The notes: generated from the sequence alone by a model not told the origin. A DNA stretch of 64,000 nt from Glaciecola sp041380235 (GCF_041380235.1 NZ_JBGIYY010000003.1:186001-250000), one strand, 5' to 3'; positions 1-9,259 are shown, counted from the stretch's first letter. Program-made: numbers and translations.

Positions 1-1427
1 GGCTATCTCGTTATTATCCATTCAAAGATACCCTCACCCACATGCTTGGATACGTAGCCAGAATAAACAAACGAGACCTTGCAAAACTCGAAGACAGTGG
101 TCAAGCTGCCAACTATGCGGCGACCCACGACATCGGTAAACAAGGCGTCGAAAAGTTCCATGAAAACACCTTGCACGGTCAGGTTGGGTATCAACAGGTT
201 GAGGTAAATAATCAGGGGCGCGTGATCAGAGTACTTGATTTTCAGGAACCAATTCCAGGTCAAGATATTGCGTTGAATATCGACATTGAGCTTCAGCAAA
301 AAGCTCAACAAGAACTAGCCGGAAGACGCGGTTCGGTAGTGATAACCGATCCTCGGACGGGCGGCGTGCTGGCGCTTTACAGCAGCCCGAGCTACGACCC
401 CAACTTATTTGTGCATGGAATTAGTCAAAAGGAATATTCAAAACTGCTTAATTCTAAATACAGTCCCCTGCTAAACCGTGCGACGCAGGGCAGATACCCT
501 CCTGCCTCGACAATTAAGGCACATCTTGCCTTAATTGGTTTGGAAGAAGGCGTGATTACCGCCGACACTACCATCCAAGATACCGGAACTTATCAATTAA
601 AAAATGTCGCTCACGTTTGGCGGGATTGGAAAAAATGGGGGCATGGAGAGGTTGGCGTTACCCGCTCGGTTGAGGTGTCTTGTGATATATTTTACTATGA
701 TCTTGCCTTCAAGTTGGGTATTGACCGCATTCACGAAGGCATGAGCGAATTTGGATTTGGACAGTTCACGGGCCTCGATTTGTATGAAGAATCGGAGGCG
801 ATTTTACCCTCCAGAGGCTGGAAAAGAGCACGTTTCAATGAGCCATGGTATATCGGCGACACAATATCTATAGGCATCGGCCAAGGATATTGGAACGCCA
901 CACCTATTCAGATGGTTCAATCTCTTAACTTTTTGGTTAACAAAGGTGAGCGACATGTACCGCGCCTTTTGAAAGGCTATATGTTGGAGGGTGAAGTACA
1001 AGACTTGCCCGTAGAAATGAAACCACCAATGACCATCGTTGACGAAACTAATTGGAACTTGGTGCTTGATTCCCTATATGGAACGGTCAACAGAGAGCAT
1101 GGAACTGCGCGCACGGCTTTCCTTAATACTCCTTATACTTCAGCTGGCAAAACGGGCACCGCGCAACTTTTTACCGTTGCTCAAGACGAAGAGTATAACG
1201 AAGACGCCATCTCAGAATATCTGCGCGACAACGCTATGTATGTAGGTTATGCGCCTTATGACAGGCCAGAAATAAGCATCGCCGTTACCATAGAAAATGC
1301 AGGAGGGGGAAGCTCTAATGCTGCGCCATTGGCAAGAAGAGTCATGGACTTTTATTTTGAGCGAGCGACCGCAGCAAAAATTGCTCAAACGTCGACTCAA
1401 GAGCCTCAAAGCGAAAGCATACAATGA
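1..1427 (+). CDS. mrdA: Penicillin-binding protein 2 (5'-truncated by window edge)
   Basis: Transpeptidase that cross-links peptidoglycan during rod elongation, working with RodA in the inner membrane. The frame is open from base 3 with PBP2-like residues (RYYP...LTHMLGYVA) before the first ATG at 42, so the N-terminal anchor and part of the dimerisation domain lie upstream of the window. The nucleophile motif STIK starts at base 507, an SCD motif follows (VEVSCDIFYYDLAF), and the KTGTAQ box starts at base 1149. The stop overlaps the rodA start by four bases (ATGA), indicating translational coupling. Family assignment is secure; only the start is unseen. Confidence 0.95.
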   Translation, partial: LSRYYPFKDTLTHMLGYVARINKRDLAKLEDSGQAANYAATHDIGKQGVEKFHENTLHGQVGYQQVEVNNQGRVIRVLDFQEPIPGQDIALNIDIELQQKAQQELAGRRGSVVITDPRTGGVLALYSSPSYDPNLFVHGISQKEYSKLLNSKYSPLLNRATQGRYPPASTIKAHLALIGLEEGVITADTTIQDTGTYQLKNVAHVWRDWKKWGHGEVGVTRSVEVSCDIFYYDLAFKLGIDRIHEGMSEFGFGQFTGLDLYEESEAILPSRGWKRARFNEPWYIGDTISIGIGQGYWNATPIQMVQSLNFLVNKGERHVPRLLKGYMLEGEVQDLPVEMKPPMTIVDETNWNLVLDSLYGTVNREHGTARTAFLNTPYTSAGKTGTAQLFTVAQDEEYNEDAISEYLRDNAMYVGYAPYDRPEISIAVTIENAGGGSSNAAPLARRVMDFYFERATAAKIAQTSTQEPQSESIQ

Positions 1428-2536
1428 GCAAGGCCTTTACTCCTGCTCGGCGCTCATTTTTAGAAAAAGTGCATATCGATGGATTTTTGCTCTTTTCCTT
1501 AGCCTCTCTTATGATAGTTGGCCTACTGACAATTTTTTCCTCTGGTGGGCAAGACTGGGATCTCGTTAATCGGCAGCTTGTTCGTTTAGGTCTTGCGATT
1601 ACCGTAATGGTGATACTAGCGCAAATACCGATTATGTTTTATCAACGCTTTGCGATATATGCCTATGTTATCGGCGTGCTTATGCTAGTTGGAGTATTAC
1701 TGTTTGGTGATATTGGCAAAGGTGCTCAGCGCTGGCTAGATTTTGGTTTTGTGCGCTTTCAGCCTTCTGAAATTATGAAACTAGCAGTACCTTTAATGGT
1801 CGCTTGGTATATTAGTAGAGGCGATTTGCCTCCGCGTAATCGCGACGTTGTTGTAGGCTTTATTTTAGTGTTCATCCCCACTATTTTAATTGCTAAACAA
1901 CCGGATTTAGGCACCTCATTATTAATTGCTAGCTCAGGGATATTTGTGCTGTTTTTAGCTGGAATGGCATGGAAGTTAATCAGCTATATTGCCTTATTAG
2001 GTGGTGCGTTTGCGCCCATCATGTGGTTTTTCTTGATGGAGGAGTACCAAAAACAAAGAGTGACTACTTTTATTAACCCCGAAAGCGACCCGCTTGGCGC
2101 CGGATATCATATCATTCAATCGAAGATCGCGATTGGTTCAGGCGGTGTCGAAGGTAAAGGCTGGTTGCAGGGCACGCAGTCGCAGCTTGAGTTTTTGCCT
2201 GAACGCCATACTGATTTTATCTTTGCTGTGTATAGCGAAGAGTTTGGTCTAATTGGCGTAATTGGTCTGTTGATTATATATTTATGTATTATTTTGCGGG
2301 GCTTATATATCGCTAACAAGGCTCAGGACGCTTTCAGTAAATTATTAGCTGGCAGTATCACGCTGACCTTTTTTGTTTATGTGTTCGTGAATATGGGTAT
2401 GGTATCTGGATTGTTACCGGTGGTTGGCGTACCCTTGCCGCTAATCAGTTATGGCGGTACATCGATGGTTACGCTGCTTGCGGGTTTTGGTATATTAATG
2501 TCAATTAGCACACAAAAAAGGCTGATGTCTCGTTAA
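1424..2536 (+). CDS. rodA: Peptidoglycan glycosyltransferase RodA
   Basis: SEDS-family polytopic membrane protein that polymerises lipid II glycan strands for lateral wall growth, paired with PBP2. It has 370 residues, the usual length, with about ten hydrophobic segments. SEDS signatures are visible: FQPSEIMKLA near residue 120, KQPDLGTSLL near 160, and PLPLISYGGTS close to the C terminus. It overlaps mrdA by four bases, the standard mrdA-mrdB arrangement. A 150-bp gap separates it from rlpA. Confidence 0.96.
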   Translation: MSKAFTPARRSFLEKVHIDGFLLFSLASLMIVGLLTIFSSGGQDWDLVNRQLVRLGLAITVMVILAQIPIMFYQRFAIYAYVIGVLMLVGVLLFGDIGKGAQRWLDFGFVRFQPSEIMKLAVPLMVAWYISRGDLPPRNRDVVVGFILVFIPTILIAKQPDLGTSLLIASSGIFVLFLAGMAWKLISYIALLGGAFAPIMWFFLMEEYQKQRVTTFINPESDPLGAGYHIIQSKIAIGSGGVEGKGWLQGTQSQLEFLPERHTDFIFAVYSEEFGLIGVIGLLIIYLCIILRGLYIANKAQDAFSKLLAGSITLTFFVYVFVNMGMVSGLLPVVGVPLPLISYGGTSMVTLLAGFGILMSISTQKRLMSR

Positions 2537-2612
2537 CTTACATACTATAATCTATCCCGTTTAGCATCTAAATATTTCGCTCGTTACATAGCTAAATAAT
2601 TACTTAGTTAGA

Positions 2613-2642
2613 TATAATTTGCTTAGATGTAATTTGCTTAGA
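2613..2642. repeat. Two tandem 15-bp repeats upstream of rlpA
   Basis: Two adjacent copies of a 15-bp AT-rich unit (TRTAATTTGCTTAGA) differ at one position and sit 45 bp upstream of the rlpA ATG, in the rodA-rlpA gap. They could be a duplicated operator or a slippage product. No regulator can be assigned from sequence. Confidence 0.6.
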
Positions 2643-2686
2643 CAACAATAAAAACTCACTATCTTGAATAAGGTTGCAGGAAGCAT

Positions 2687-3655
2687 ATGTTTAGGGTTTC
2701 GCAAAAAAAATTGCTATTTATCGGCGTCTGGTTACTGGTTATTCAAGCGTGCTCAACCGCGCCAAGTAGCCGCTATGCTATTAAACAAGACTCTGCACCT
2801 AAATTTGAATACGGCGAAATTTCATATATAGAGCCGGTTCCAAGGTTCGAACCTTATAGCGTCTGGACAAGCCGCCCCTATGAGGTGCTTGGCGGTTTCT
2901 ATACACCTATGCTCGATGGCAAGGGCTATGAAGAAATTGGCTATTCCTCATGGTATGGACAAAAGTTTCATGGGCATAAAACAGCGAATGGCGAAGTTTT
3001 TGACATGTTTGCACTTACCGCGGCACACAAGACTCTTCCACTGCCATCGTTTGCAAGAGTGACCAATTTAGAAAATAATAAAACCATCACGGTGAGGGTT
3101 AATGACCGTGGACCTTTTCATGACGACCGTATTTTAGATTTGTCGTATGGCGCTGCCAAAAAGCTAGGCTTTCACGGGAAAGGGGTTACAAAAGTAAAAG
3201 TTGAGGTAATTCACGTGTCAGAATCAGGCTTGGTGAGTATCGGCAGCAAACAAAGTTCTGAAACACTGCTGGCAAGTAAGCAACCCAATTCCATCACTAG
3301 CGACAATCTTGCGCAATTAGAGACATCTGTCGCCACAAGCAATATCGAAAGTCAAAAAAGTACCACTGATATTCGTAGTGAGCAACAAAGCGGATTGTTG
3401 CTCGATGGTGACTCCTTGCAAGATATATTGCTTTTCGTGCAAGTAACCGCAAGCTCAAATGGCACTAAAGTAAAGGAGCTTGCAACGGGTCTATCTAATT
3501 TATTGCAGGTCCCTAACAGTATTCCAAAACTGAATAATGTTTATCGTTTGCATTTAGGACCAATGGAAAATGAACAAAAAGCAGAAAAGCTTATCCAAGA
3601 CTTAAGTAAGATTGGATTTGATAATGCCTTTCGAGTTGAATTCAATCCACAATAA
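2687..3655 (+). CDS. rlpA: Septal/rare lipoprotein A, RlpA-type lytic transglycosylase
   Basis: Outer-membrane lipoprotein that in Pseudomonas cleaves glycan strands lacking stem peptides at the septum. The signal peptide ends in a lipobox (VIQAC, Cys at residue 22). A double-psi beta-barrel domain covers roughly residues 85-175 (YSSWYG..., HGHKTANGE, VNDRGPFHDDRILDLS). The C-terminal ~80 residues resemble a SPOR domain binding denuded glycan (FVQVTASSN...). The start is supported by an AGGAA Shine-Dalgarno just upstream. Position between rodA and dacA is the canonical context. Confidence 0.93.
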   Translation: MFRVSQKKLLFIGVWLLVIQACSTAPSSRYAIKQDSAPKFEYGEISYIEPVPRFEPYSVWTSRPYEVLGGFYTPMLDGKGYEEIGYSSWYGQKFHGHKTANGEVFDMFALTAAHKTLPLPSFARVTNLENNKTITVRVNDRGPFHDDRILDLSYGAAKKLGFHGKGVTKVKVEVIHVSESGLVSIGSKQSSETLLASKQPNSITSDNLAQLETSVATSNIESQKSTTDIRSEQQSGLLLDGDSLQDILLFVQVTASSNGTKVKELATGLSNLLQVPNSIPKLNNVYRLHLGPMENEQKAEKLIQDLSKIGFDNAFRVEFNPQ

Positions 3656-3766
3656 CGATAAAGGCCAATATTAGCGGTAAAACACTGTTGTTAACCATCG
3701 CAATGAGATAACATTTGCCAACTCGAAACCATACAAAAGCTGATTAAAAAAGGTAGCCCAAACGAC

Positions 3767-4915
3767 ATGCGCTTAATCACCCTATTTTCTACCCTACTGA
3801 TGCTAACGCTAGCCCAAGCGGCAGTGGTTATTCCACCGCCGCCCCAAGTAGCCGCGGGTGGTTTCTTATTAATGGACCACCAGACGGGCCACATTATCGC
3901 CGAAAAGAATATTGATCAGCGCCTAGCACCAGCAAGTTTAACCAAAATAATGACGGTGTATGTGGTTGGTAAAGAACTTCAAGCCGGCAACATCAGTATG
4001 GATGACGAAGTTACCGTATCGGAAAACGCTTGGGCGAAGAACTTCCCTGATTCGTCTAAAATGTTTATTGAAGTCGGCACAAAAGTGACGGTTAGAGAAC
4101 TCATGCAGGGTATTATGGTGCAGTCAGGTAATGATGCCTGCGTGGCAATATCTGAACATGTTGCTGGCTCAGAATCAGCCTTCGCAAGTATGATGAACGC
4201 CCATGCCCAAAATCTTGGCATGACCAACACCAACTTCGTCAATAGTCACGGCTTGCATGATCCTGACCATTACACCTCACCGCGTGATATGGCGTTGCTA
4301 TCTTCAGCCTTAATAGCCGAAGTGCCAGAAGTATACAAAACCTACAGTCAACGTGAATACACCTATAACGGCATCAAGCAATTTAATCGCAACAGCTTAC
4401 TTTGGGATAAAAGTCTAAACGTAGACGGCATAAAGACTGGGCATACTTCAGATTCAGGCTACAGCTTAATAACCTCAGCTACTCAAGGCGATATGCGTTT
4501 GGTATCGGTAGTGATGGGCACTGATAGTGAACGCTCGCGCAAATCAGAAAACAAAAAACTGCTTCGTTATGGCTTTCGATTTTTCGAGTCTGTAACGCCA
4601 TACCAAGCAGGACAGAGCTTTGTGGCGCACCGTATTTTTATGGGTGACAAAGACACTGTTGAGCTAGGAATAAATGTCGACACCCCGATTACTATTCCAA
4701 GAGGACAGGCTGCACAGTTGAAAGCGCACTTTGAGCTTAGTCAAAAGTTACAAGCGCCAATTGCAAAAGGCATAGAAGTAGGCACTTTGAGTCTAAAACT
4801 CGAAGACGAAACCATTGCGACTTATCCACTCGTAACGCTTGAAGAAGTTCAAGAAGGCGGAATATTTGACCGTGCTATGGACTGGATCAGTTTGAAAATA
4901 GGCCTAGAAGAATAA
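3767..4915 (+). CDS. dacA: D-alanyl-D-alanine carboxypeptidase (PBP5/6 family)
   Basis: Periplasmic low-molecular-weight PBP that removes the terminal D-Ala from stem pentapeptides. It has a cleaved signal peptide (about residues 1-19), the SLTK nucleophile motif in LAPASLTKIMTVYVV, SGN in MVQSGNDACVAI and KTG in DGIKTGHTSDSG. The C-terminal ~110 residues form the PBP5-type beta domain and end in an amphipathic stretch (AMDWISLKIGLEE) for peripheral membrane attachment. At 382 residues it is typical. The stop shares one base with the next ATG. Confidence 0.95.
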   Translation: MRLITLFSTLLMLTLAQAAVVIPPPPQVAAGGFLLMDHQTGHIIAEKNIDQRLAPASLTKIMTVYVVGKELQAGNISMDDEVTVSENAWAKNFPDSSKMFIEVGTKVTVRELMQGIMVQSGNDACVAISEHVAGSESAFASMMNAHAQNLGMTNTNFVNSHGLHDPDHYTSPRDMALLSSALIAEVPEVYKTYSQREYTYNGIKQFNRNSLLWDKSLNVDGIKTGHTSDSGYSLITSATQGDMRLVSVVMGTDSERSRKSENKKLLRYGFRFFESVTPYQAGQSFVAHRIFMGDKDTVELGINVDTPITIPRGQAAQLKAHFELSQKLQAPIAKGIEVGTLSLKLEDETIATYPLVTLEEVQEGGIFDRAMDWISLKIGLEE

Positions 4916-5178
4916 TGGATACGCATTTTGACCAACTGCTAGATTTCCCGTGCATGCAGACGTTTAAAGTAATGGGCTTAGCAGACCCGACGCTTCCTGA
5001 GCAAATCGTCGCATGTTTGCAAGAGCATGCGCCCGGAGACTATGCGCCCAGCGTAAAACCCAGTAGCAAAGGTAAGTATCACGCTGTATCGATTGGCGTT
5101 AGAGTCACCAGTAAAGAACATATGGAAACCATATACACAGAGCTGGCACAGATAGAGATTGTTAGGGTGGTACTGTAA
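4915..5178 (+). CDS. ybeD: DUF493 family protein YbeD
   Basis: Small cytosolic protein of 87 residues in the DUF493/YbeD family, conserved between dacA and lipB in enteric-type genomes and structurally similar to ACT-like regulatory domains. Recognisable stretches are DFPCMQTFKVMG near the start and YHAVSIGVRVTSKEHM in the second half. It starts on the last base of the dacA stop codon, so it is probably translationally coupled. Its molecular role is not established; the position suggests a link to lipoate metabolism. Confidence 0.9.
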   Translation: MDTHFDQLLDFPCMQTFKVMGLADPTLPEQIVACLQEHAPGDYAPSVKPSSKGKYHAVSIGVRVTSKEHMETIYTELAQIEIVRVVL

Positions 5179-5180
5179 GC

Positions 5181-5885
5181 TTGAACGACAACCATGTTCT
5201 CGCTGACAAACATGCGCTAACTGAGCAGCAATTAAATACCAAGCGTGAAACAATTATTCGTAAGCTTGGGCAGCAGGACTATTTGCCAATATGGCAACGA
5301 ATGCAGCGATTTACCGATACTAGAACACCCGAAACAGCGGATGAAATTTGGTTGACTGAACACGCACCGGTTTTTACTCAGGGCCAAGCTGGAAAAGCCG
5401 AGCATATTCTCAACCCAGACGACATTCCGGTAGTTGAAGTCGACCGCGGAGGCCAAGTTACTTATCATGGTCCGGGTCAACTCATGATGTACATTTTGTT
5501 GGACATTCGGCGTGCCAAATGGGGGGTAAGAGATTTGGTTTCTGCCCTTGAAAGCTCTATCGTGGCAACATTGAAAGACTATGGCACCCTCGCCTATCCA
5601 AAAAAAGATGCACCTGGGGTGTACGTAGGCGAAAAGAAAATTTGCTCGGTCGGTTTAAGAATTCGCAAAGGGGCATCTTTTCATGGCTTAGCGTTTAATG
5701 TCGACATGGACTTGTCGCCATTCCAACGAATTAATCCATGTGGCTATGCAGGGCTTGAAATGATAGATTGCACATCTATCGCAGGGCCTCAATCTATGGA
5801 TGAGGCACAAAACGCGGTAGTTAATTATTTTTGTGATGCCTTGGGTATCAATCAACTTGTTTTTAAAGAAGGCTTTAATGAGTAA
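5181..5885 (+). CDS. lipB: Octanoyl-[acyl-carrier-protein]:protein N-octanoyltransferase LipB
   Basis: Moves octanoate from acyl-ACP to the lipoyl domains of 2-oxoacid dehydrogenases and GcvH, the first step of lipoate synthesis. The signature RGGQVTYHGPGQLM is present, as are the catalytic lysine region GEKKICSVGLRIRKG and the NPCGYAGLEM cysteine. The only good upstream start is a TTG at 5181, two bases after the ybeD stop; this gives an N-terminal extension of roughly 24 residues relative to E. coli LipB, so the true start could be a later non-ATG codon. It overlaps lipA by 8 bases. Confidence 0.94.
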   Translation: MNDNHVLADKHALTEQQLNTKRETIIRKLGQQDYLPIWQRMQRFTDTRTPETADEIWLTEHAPVFTQGQAGKAEHILNPDDIPVVEVDRGGQVTYHGPGQLMMYILLDIRRAKWGVRDLVSALESSIVATLKDYGTLAYPKKDAPGVYVGEKKICSVGLRIRKGASFHGLAFNVDMDLSPFQRINPCGYAGLEMIDCTSIAGPQSMDEAQNAVVNYFCDALGINQLVFKEGFNE

Positions 5886-6840
5886 TTCACGAGCACAAGC
5901 AGGCGTAAAACTAAGGGATGAGGATAAAGTTAAGCATATCCCGATCACCATTGTTCCGACCGAAAAATCAGAAATGCTGCGCAAGCCAGAATGGATAAAA
6001 ATCAAACTTCCACGCACTACCGATCGCATTGACCATATCAAAAGTACTTTGCGCAAAAACAATTTGCATTCGGTATGTGAAGAAGCCAGTTGCCCTAACT
6101 TGGCAGAATGCTTTAATCACGGAACGGCTACCTTCATGATTTTAGGTGATATATGCACCCGTCGCTGCCCGTTCTGCGATGTTGGCCACGGTAAGCCGCT
6201 TCCTCCAAGTGCTGAAGAACCAGAAAAACTCGCAAAAACCATTGCTGAAATGGGACTCAATTACGTAGTTATAACCTCAGTTGATCGAGATGATTTACGA
6301 GATGGCGGCGCCCAACATTTTGTTGACTGCATCAACGCCATCCGTGAGCACAGCCCAAAAACCACTATCGAAGTGTTAGTGCCTGATTTTAGAGGGCGAA
6401 TGGACAGAGCCCTTGAAATTTTCCAAAACGGCGTGCCTGATGTATTTAATCACAACTTAGAAACCATTCCTCGACTTTATCGTGAGTGTCGTCCGGGCGC
6501 GAACTATAAATGGTCGCTTGAGTTACTTCGCAAATTTAAAGAACAACACCCCCAAATCCCTACTAAGTCTGGCTTAATGATGGGCATGGGCGAAGAAAAC
6601 GATGAAATGAAACTAGTACTCGAAGATTTGCGTGCTCACAACGTTGACATGCTTACTTTAGGTCAGTACCTACAGCCAAGTCGACATCACTATCCGGTAA
6701 AACGCTATGTTCCACCGGTCGAGTTTGATGCTTTAGGCGAGTTCGCTAAGAGTATAGGGTTTAGCCAAGCGGCCTGTGGGCCAATGGTTCGCTCTAGTTA
6801 CCATGCTGACAAACAAGCCATGGGTGAAGAAGTTAAATAA
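5878..6840 (+). CDS. lipA: Lipoyl synthase LipA
   Basis: Radical-SAM enzyme inserting two sulfurs into protein-bound octanoyl groups. The ATG at 5878 is chosen over an upstream in-frame ATG at 5833 because it gives a 320-residue protein of normal length and the tight 8-base overlap with lipB. The auxiliary-cluster cysteines are Cys67, Cys72 and Cys78; the radical-SAM CxxxCxxC is Cys93, Cys97 and Cys100. The C-terminal RSSYHADKQ carries the conserved serine ligand. Last gene of the mrdA-lipA run; the next genes are convergent. Confidence 0.96.
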   Translation: MSNSRAQAGVKLRDEDKVKHIPITIVPTEKSEMLRKPEWIKIKLPRTTDRIDHIKSTLRKNNLHSVCEEASCPNLAECFNHGTATFMILGDICTRRCPFCDVGHGKPLPPSAEEPEKLAKTIAEMGLNYVVITSVDRDDLRDGGAQHFVDCINAIREHSPKTTIEVLVPDFRGRMDRALEIFQNGVPDVFNHNLETIPRLYRECRPGANYKWSLELLRKFKEQHPQIPTKSGLMMGMGEENDEMKLVLEDLRAHNVDMLTLGQYLQPSRHHYPVKRYVPPVEFDALGEFAKSIGFSQAACGPMVRSSYHADKQAMGEEVK

Positions 6841-6848
6841 TCATCCGA

Positions 6849-7304
6849 TTATGAAGACGGGAGCGAGGCCAAAAAGTCCGCTCCCGGATCGACGATGAAC
6901 ATACCGCTAAGGGCTTCGCGCCCCAGCAACATGAGATGCGTCATTGACGAGCGATCTGTTAGGGTTAACTCGATATCCCATGGGATACCGCCCATTAAAG
7001 CCTGAGTTTTAATCACATACCGCCTTTCACGTTCCCCATTTGATGATTTGATCCAGCGCCTATCGTGGATTGGTGTATTGCAGCGAATAGTTTTTTCAAT
7101 ATCGTGAAAATCAGGGTGAAACTCAAAGCTCACTCGCTTTTCTTTTTTGTGGACGACGATATGATCAACATGCAGCGCCGAGGTTTGTGCGCCAGTATCT
7201 ATTCGAGTATTAATCGCACTTAAACCTAGCTTAGGTAAATCAATACTTTCAACCACACCGACCAGCGTTCGATCTTTCAAATCATTTAGGGGATCATTTG
7301 TCAT
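6849..7304 (-). CDS. RimB/RloA-type retropepsin-like peptidase (PF05618, 'ATP-dependent zinc protease' family)
   Basis: A 151-residue cytosolic protein of the family long labelled putative ATP-dependent zinc protease and now viewed as retropepsin-like; members beside rimK are called RimB. The aspartic-protease-like motif IDTGAQTSALH lies near residue 37, and LMLLGREAL near the C terminus fits the second half of the fold. It starts on the last base of the upstream gene's stop codon and is third in the rimK cluster. In Pseudomonas RimB modulates RimK action on ribosomal protein S6; the same role here is inference. Its 3' end contains an 8-bp-arm hairpin (6858-6886). Confidence 0.85.
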   Translation of the reverse strand: MTNDPLNDLKDRTLVGVVESIDLPKLGLSAINTRIDTGAQTSALHVDHIVVHKKEKRVSFEFHPDFHDIEKTIRCNTPIHDRRWIKSSNGERERRYVIKTQALMGGIPWDIELTLTDRSSMTHLMLLGREALSGMFIVDPGADFLASLPSS

Positions 7305-8350
7305 TAATTATCACTCTCGCCTCTGTCAGCGTCAGGTACCATATTTTCTTGAAGCTGCTCAATATGGTCAGCCACTTCATCAGGCGCTTCGAAATTAGCG
7401 ATATGGTACATCGCGTCACCCTCTTGCACTAACGGAATGTTTTGCTTGCCTATAATTACACCAGCTCGAGGCGCTCTGAGCTTTTCTACAAATAAACCTG
7501 TCGGGCTGCAGATTTCAGCGAGTATTTCACCTTGTTTCACGTGGTCTCCAAGCATTTTCACATCGCGAACAATACCACTGCTCGAAGCTCTAATCCAACT
7601 TGAGTAGTTTGCTACAAAGGGCTCAACAGCCTTGGTTTTAGAAATACGTTTACGAATTACACCCAAGTGCCCCAGCACGTTTAATATTCCCTTAAGACCT
7701 GCTCTAATCGATAACTCATCGAACCTAAGCGCTTGGCCTGCTTCATACAGTAAAACCTTTACACCATGCTCTGATGCGGCCTCTCGCAGAGAACCATCAC
7801 GCAGGCTTGAGTTAAGCAGTACCGGCACACCAAATATTCTTGCCATGGCTTCGGTTTCAGGATCTTTTAAGTTTGCCCTAACTTGGGGAAAGTTACTGCG
7901 ATGGATAGCACCCGTGTGCAAATCAATACCATAATCACATTTACTAACAATCTCTTGTAAAAACAGGTGCGCCAAACGCCCCGCAAGAGAGCCTTTGGGA
8001 GAGCCCGGAAAACAGCGATTTAAATCCCTGCGATCGGGCATGTATCGAGATTGGTTGAGCATGCCGTAAACATTAACAATGGGCACGGCAATCAGCGTAC
8101 CGCTGGTCAACCTAAAAGACTTCATAGTCATCAATCTGCGGATAATTTCGATGCCGTTTAACTCATCCCCATGAATCGCGGCACTGATAAACACCGTTGG
8201 GCCTGGCTTTTTTGAGCGAATAACCTCGACCGGAATAGACACTTCAGTATCGGTATACAAATTAGCAACGGGTAGCTGAAGCTTTACACGACTACCTGGT
8301 TTTATTACCGTATCGCCGATAGTCAGCAGATTATTTGAACTGCCTTTCAT
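7304..8350 (-). CDS. Succinylglutamate desuccinylase/aspartoacylase (AstE/AspA) family zinc hydrolase
   Basis: M14-like zinc carboxypeptidase superfamily protein of 348 residues. Metal-binding elements are HGDELNGIEIIRR (His and Glu) near residue 60 and DLHTG near 145. The C-terminal ~100 residues (SSGIVRDVKMLGDHVKQGEILAEI) look like a lipoyl/biotinyl-type beta-barrel common in this subfamily. It lies 3 bp from rimK and overlaps the RimB-like gene by one base. Substrate is unknown; next to a glutamate ligase, hydrolysis of a glutamyl or N-acyl-amino-acid bond is a reasonable inference. Confidence 0.85.
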   Translation of the reverse strand: MKGSSNNLLTIGDTVIKPGSRVKLQLPVANLYTDTEVSIPVEVIRSKKPGPTVFISAAIHGDELNGIEIIRRLMTMKSFRLTSGTLIAVPIVNVYGMLNQSRYMPDRRDLNRCFPGSPKGSLAGRLAHLFLQEIVSKCDYGIDLHTGAIHRSNFPQVRANLKDPETEAMARIFGVPVLLNSSLRDGSLREAASEHGVKVLLYEAGQALRFDELSIRAGLKGILNVLGHLGVIRKRISKTKAVEPFVANYSSWIRASSSGIVRDVKMLGDHVKQGEILAEICSPTGLFVEKLRAPRAGVIIGKQNIPLVQEGDAMYHIANFEAPDEVADHIEQLQENMVPDADRGESDN

Positions 8351-8353
8351 GGA

Positions 8354-9259
8354 TTATCCTTTACCCTTTGTGCGCGTATTATGTGGGCGCGTATGACTTT
8401 CAATAAACTGGAATATCATGCTGGCAACGTCTTTTCCTGTTGCATTTTCGATACCTTCAAGACCGGGCGAAGAGTTTACTTCCATAACAACCGGGCCACG
8501 GTGTGAGCGAAGCAAATCGACGCCGCACACATTCAGCCCCATCGCTTTTGCTGCTGCCACTGCAGTAGACCTTTCGGCTGCCGAAATTTTTACAACTTGA
8601 GCTGACCCGCCGCGATGCAGATTGGAGCGAAACTCGCCTTCTTGCCCTTGTCTTTTCATGGCCGCTACTACTTTACCACCAACCACTAAACAGCGGATAT
8701 CAGCACCACCCGCCTCTTTAATAAACTCTTGAACGAGTATGTTTGTATTGATACCCATAAAGGCCTCAATAACACTTTCAGCCGCTTTAGAGGTTTCGGC
8801 CAAGACTACGCCCACGCCCTGAGTTCCTTCCAGTAGTTTAATCACTAGCGGCGCGCCACCTACATTTTTAATCAAATCTTTGATATTGTCAGGGCTATGC
8901 GCAAAACCCGTGCGAGGCAGACCAATACCCTTTCGTGACAATAATTGCAATGAGCGTAATTTATCTCGAGAGCGAGAGATGGCAACTGATTCGTTGACGC
9001 TAAAAGAGCCTGTCATTTCAAACTGTCTAACCACTGCAGTGCCGTAAAACGTTACCGATGCACCTATTCTTGGAATAACCGCATCATACTCGGGCAAAGA
9101 TTGCCCTTTGAATCTGACAACCGGTTTTGCGCTTGTTATGTCCATATAACAGTGCAATGTATCGATGATATCTACTTCGTGTCCTCGCGCCTCTCCGGCT
9201 TCTTTAAGGCGTTTTGTAGAATAGAGATTTTTGTTTCTCGATAGTATTGCGATTTTCAT
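8354..9259 (-). CDS. rimK: RimK-type alpha-L-glutamate ligase (ATP-grasp)
   Basis: ATP-grasp ligase of 301 residues that adds glutamates to the C terminus of ribosomal protein S6 in E. coli and can make poly-alpha-glutamate. The N-terminal domain (MKIAILSRNKNLYSTKRL) matches RimK, followed by ATP-grasp elements PLVIKLLEGTQGVGV, ILVQEFIKEAGGADIR and the metal-binding end VVMEVNSSPGLEGIE. First gene of a three-gene minus-strand operon with the AstE-like hydrolase and RimB-like peptidase; spacing of 3 bp and a 1-bp overlap implies one transcript. Confidence 0.93.
   Translation of the reverse strand: MKIAILSRNKNLYSTKRLKEAGEARGHEVDIIDTLHCYMDITSAKPVVRFKGQSLPEYDAVIPRIGASVTFYGTAVVRQFEMTGSFSVNESVAISRSRDKLRSLQLLSRKGIGLPRTGFAHSPDNIKDLIKNVGGAPLVIKLLEGTQGVGVVLAETSKAAESVIEAFMGINTNILVQEFIKEAGGADIRCLVVGGKVVAAMKRQGQEGEFRSNLHRGGSAQVVKISAAERSTAVAAAKAMGLNVCGVDLLRSHRGPVVMEVNSSPGLEGIENATGKDVASMIFQFIESHTRPHNTRTKGKG

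Noticed and set aside
6858..6886. GC-rich hairpin (CGGGAGCG ... CGCTCCCG) as lipA terminator
   Set aside because: It lies within the coding end of the convergent RimB-like gene and has no T-run on either side; it may only be a coding coincidence.
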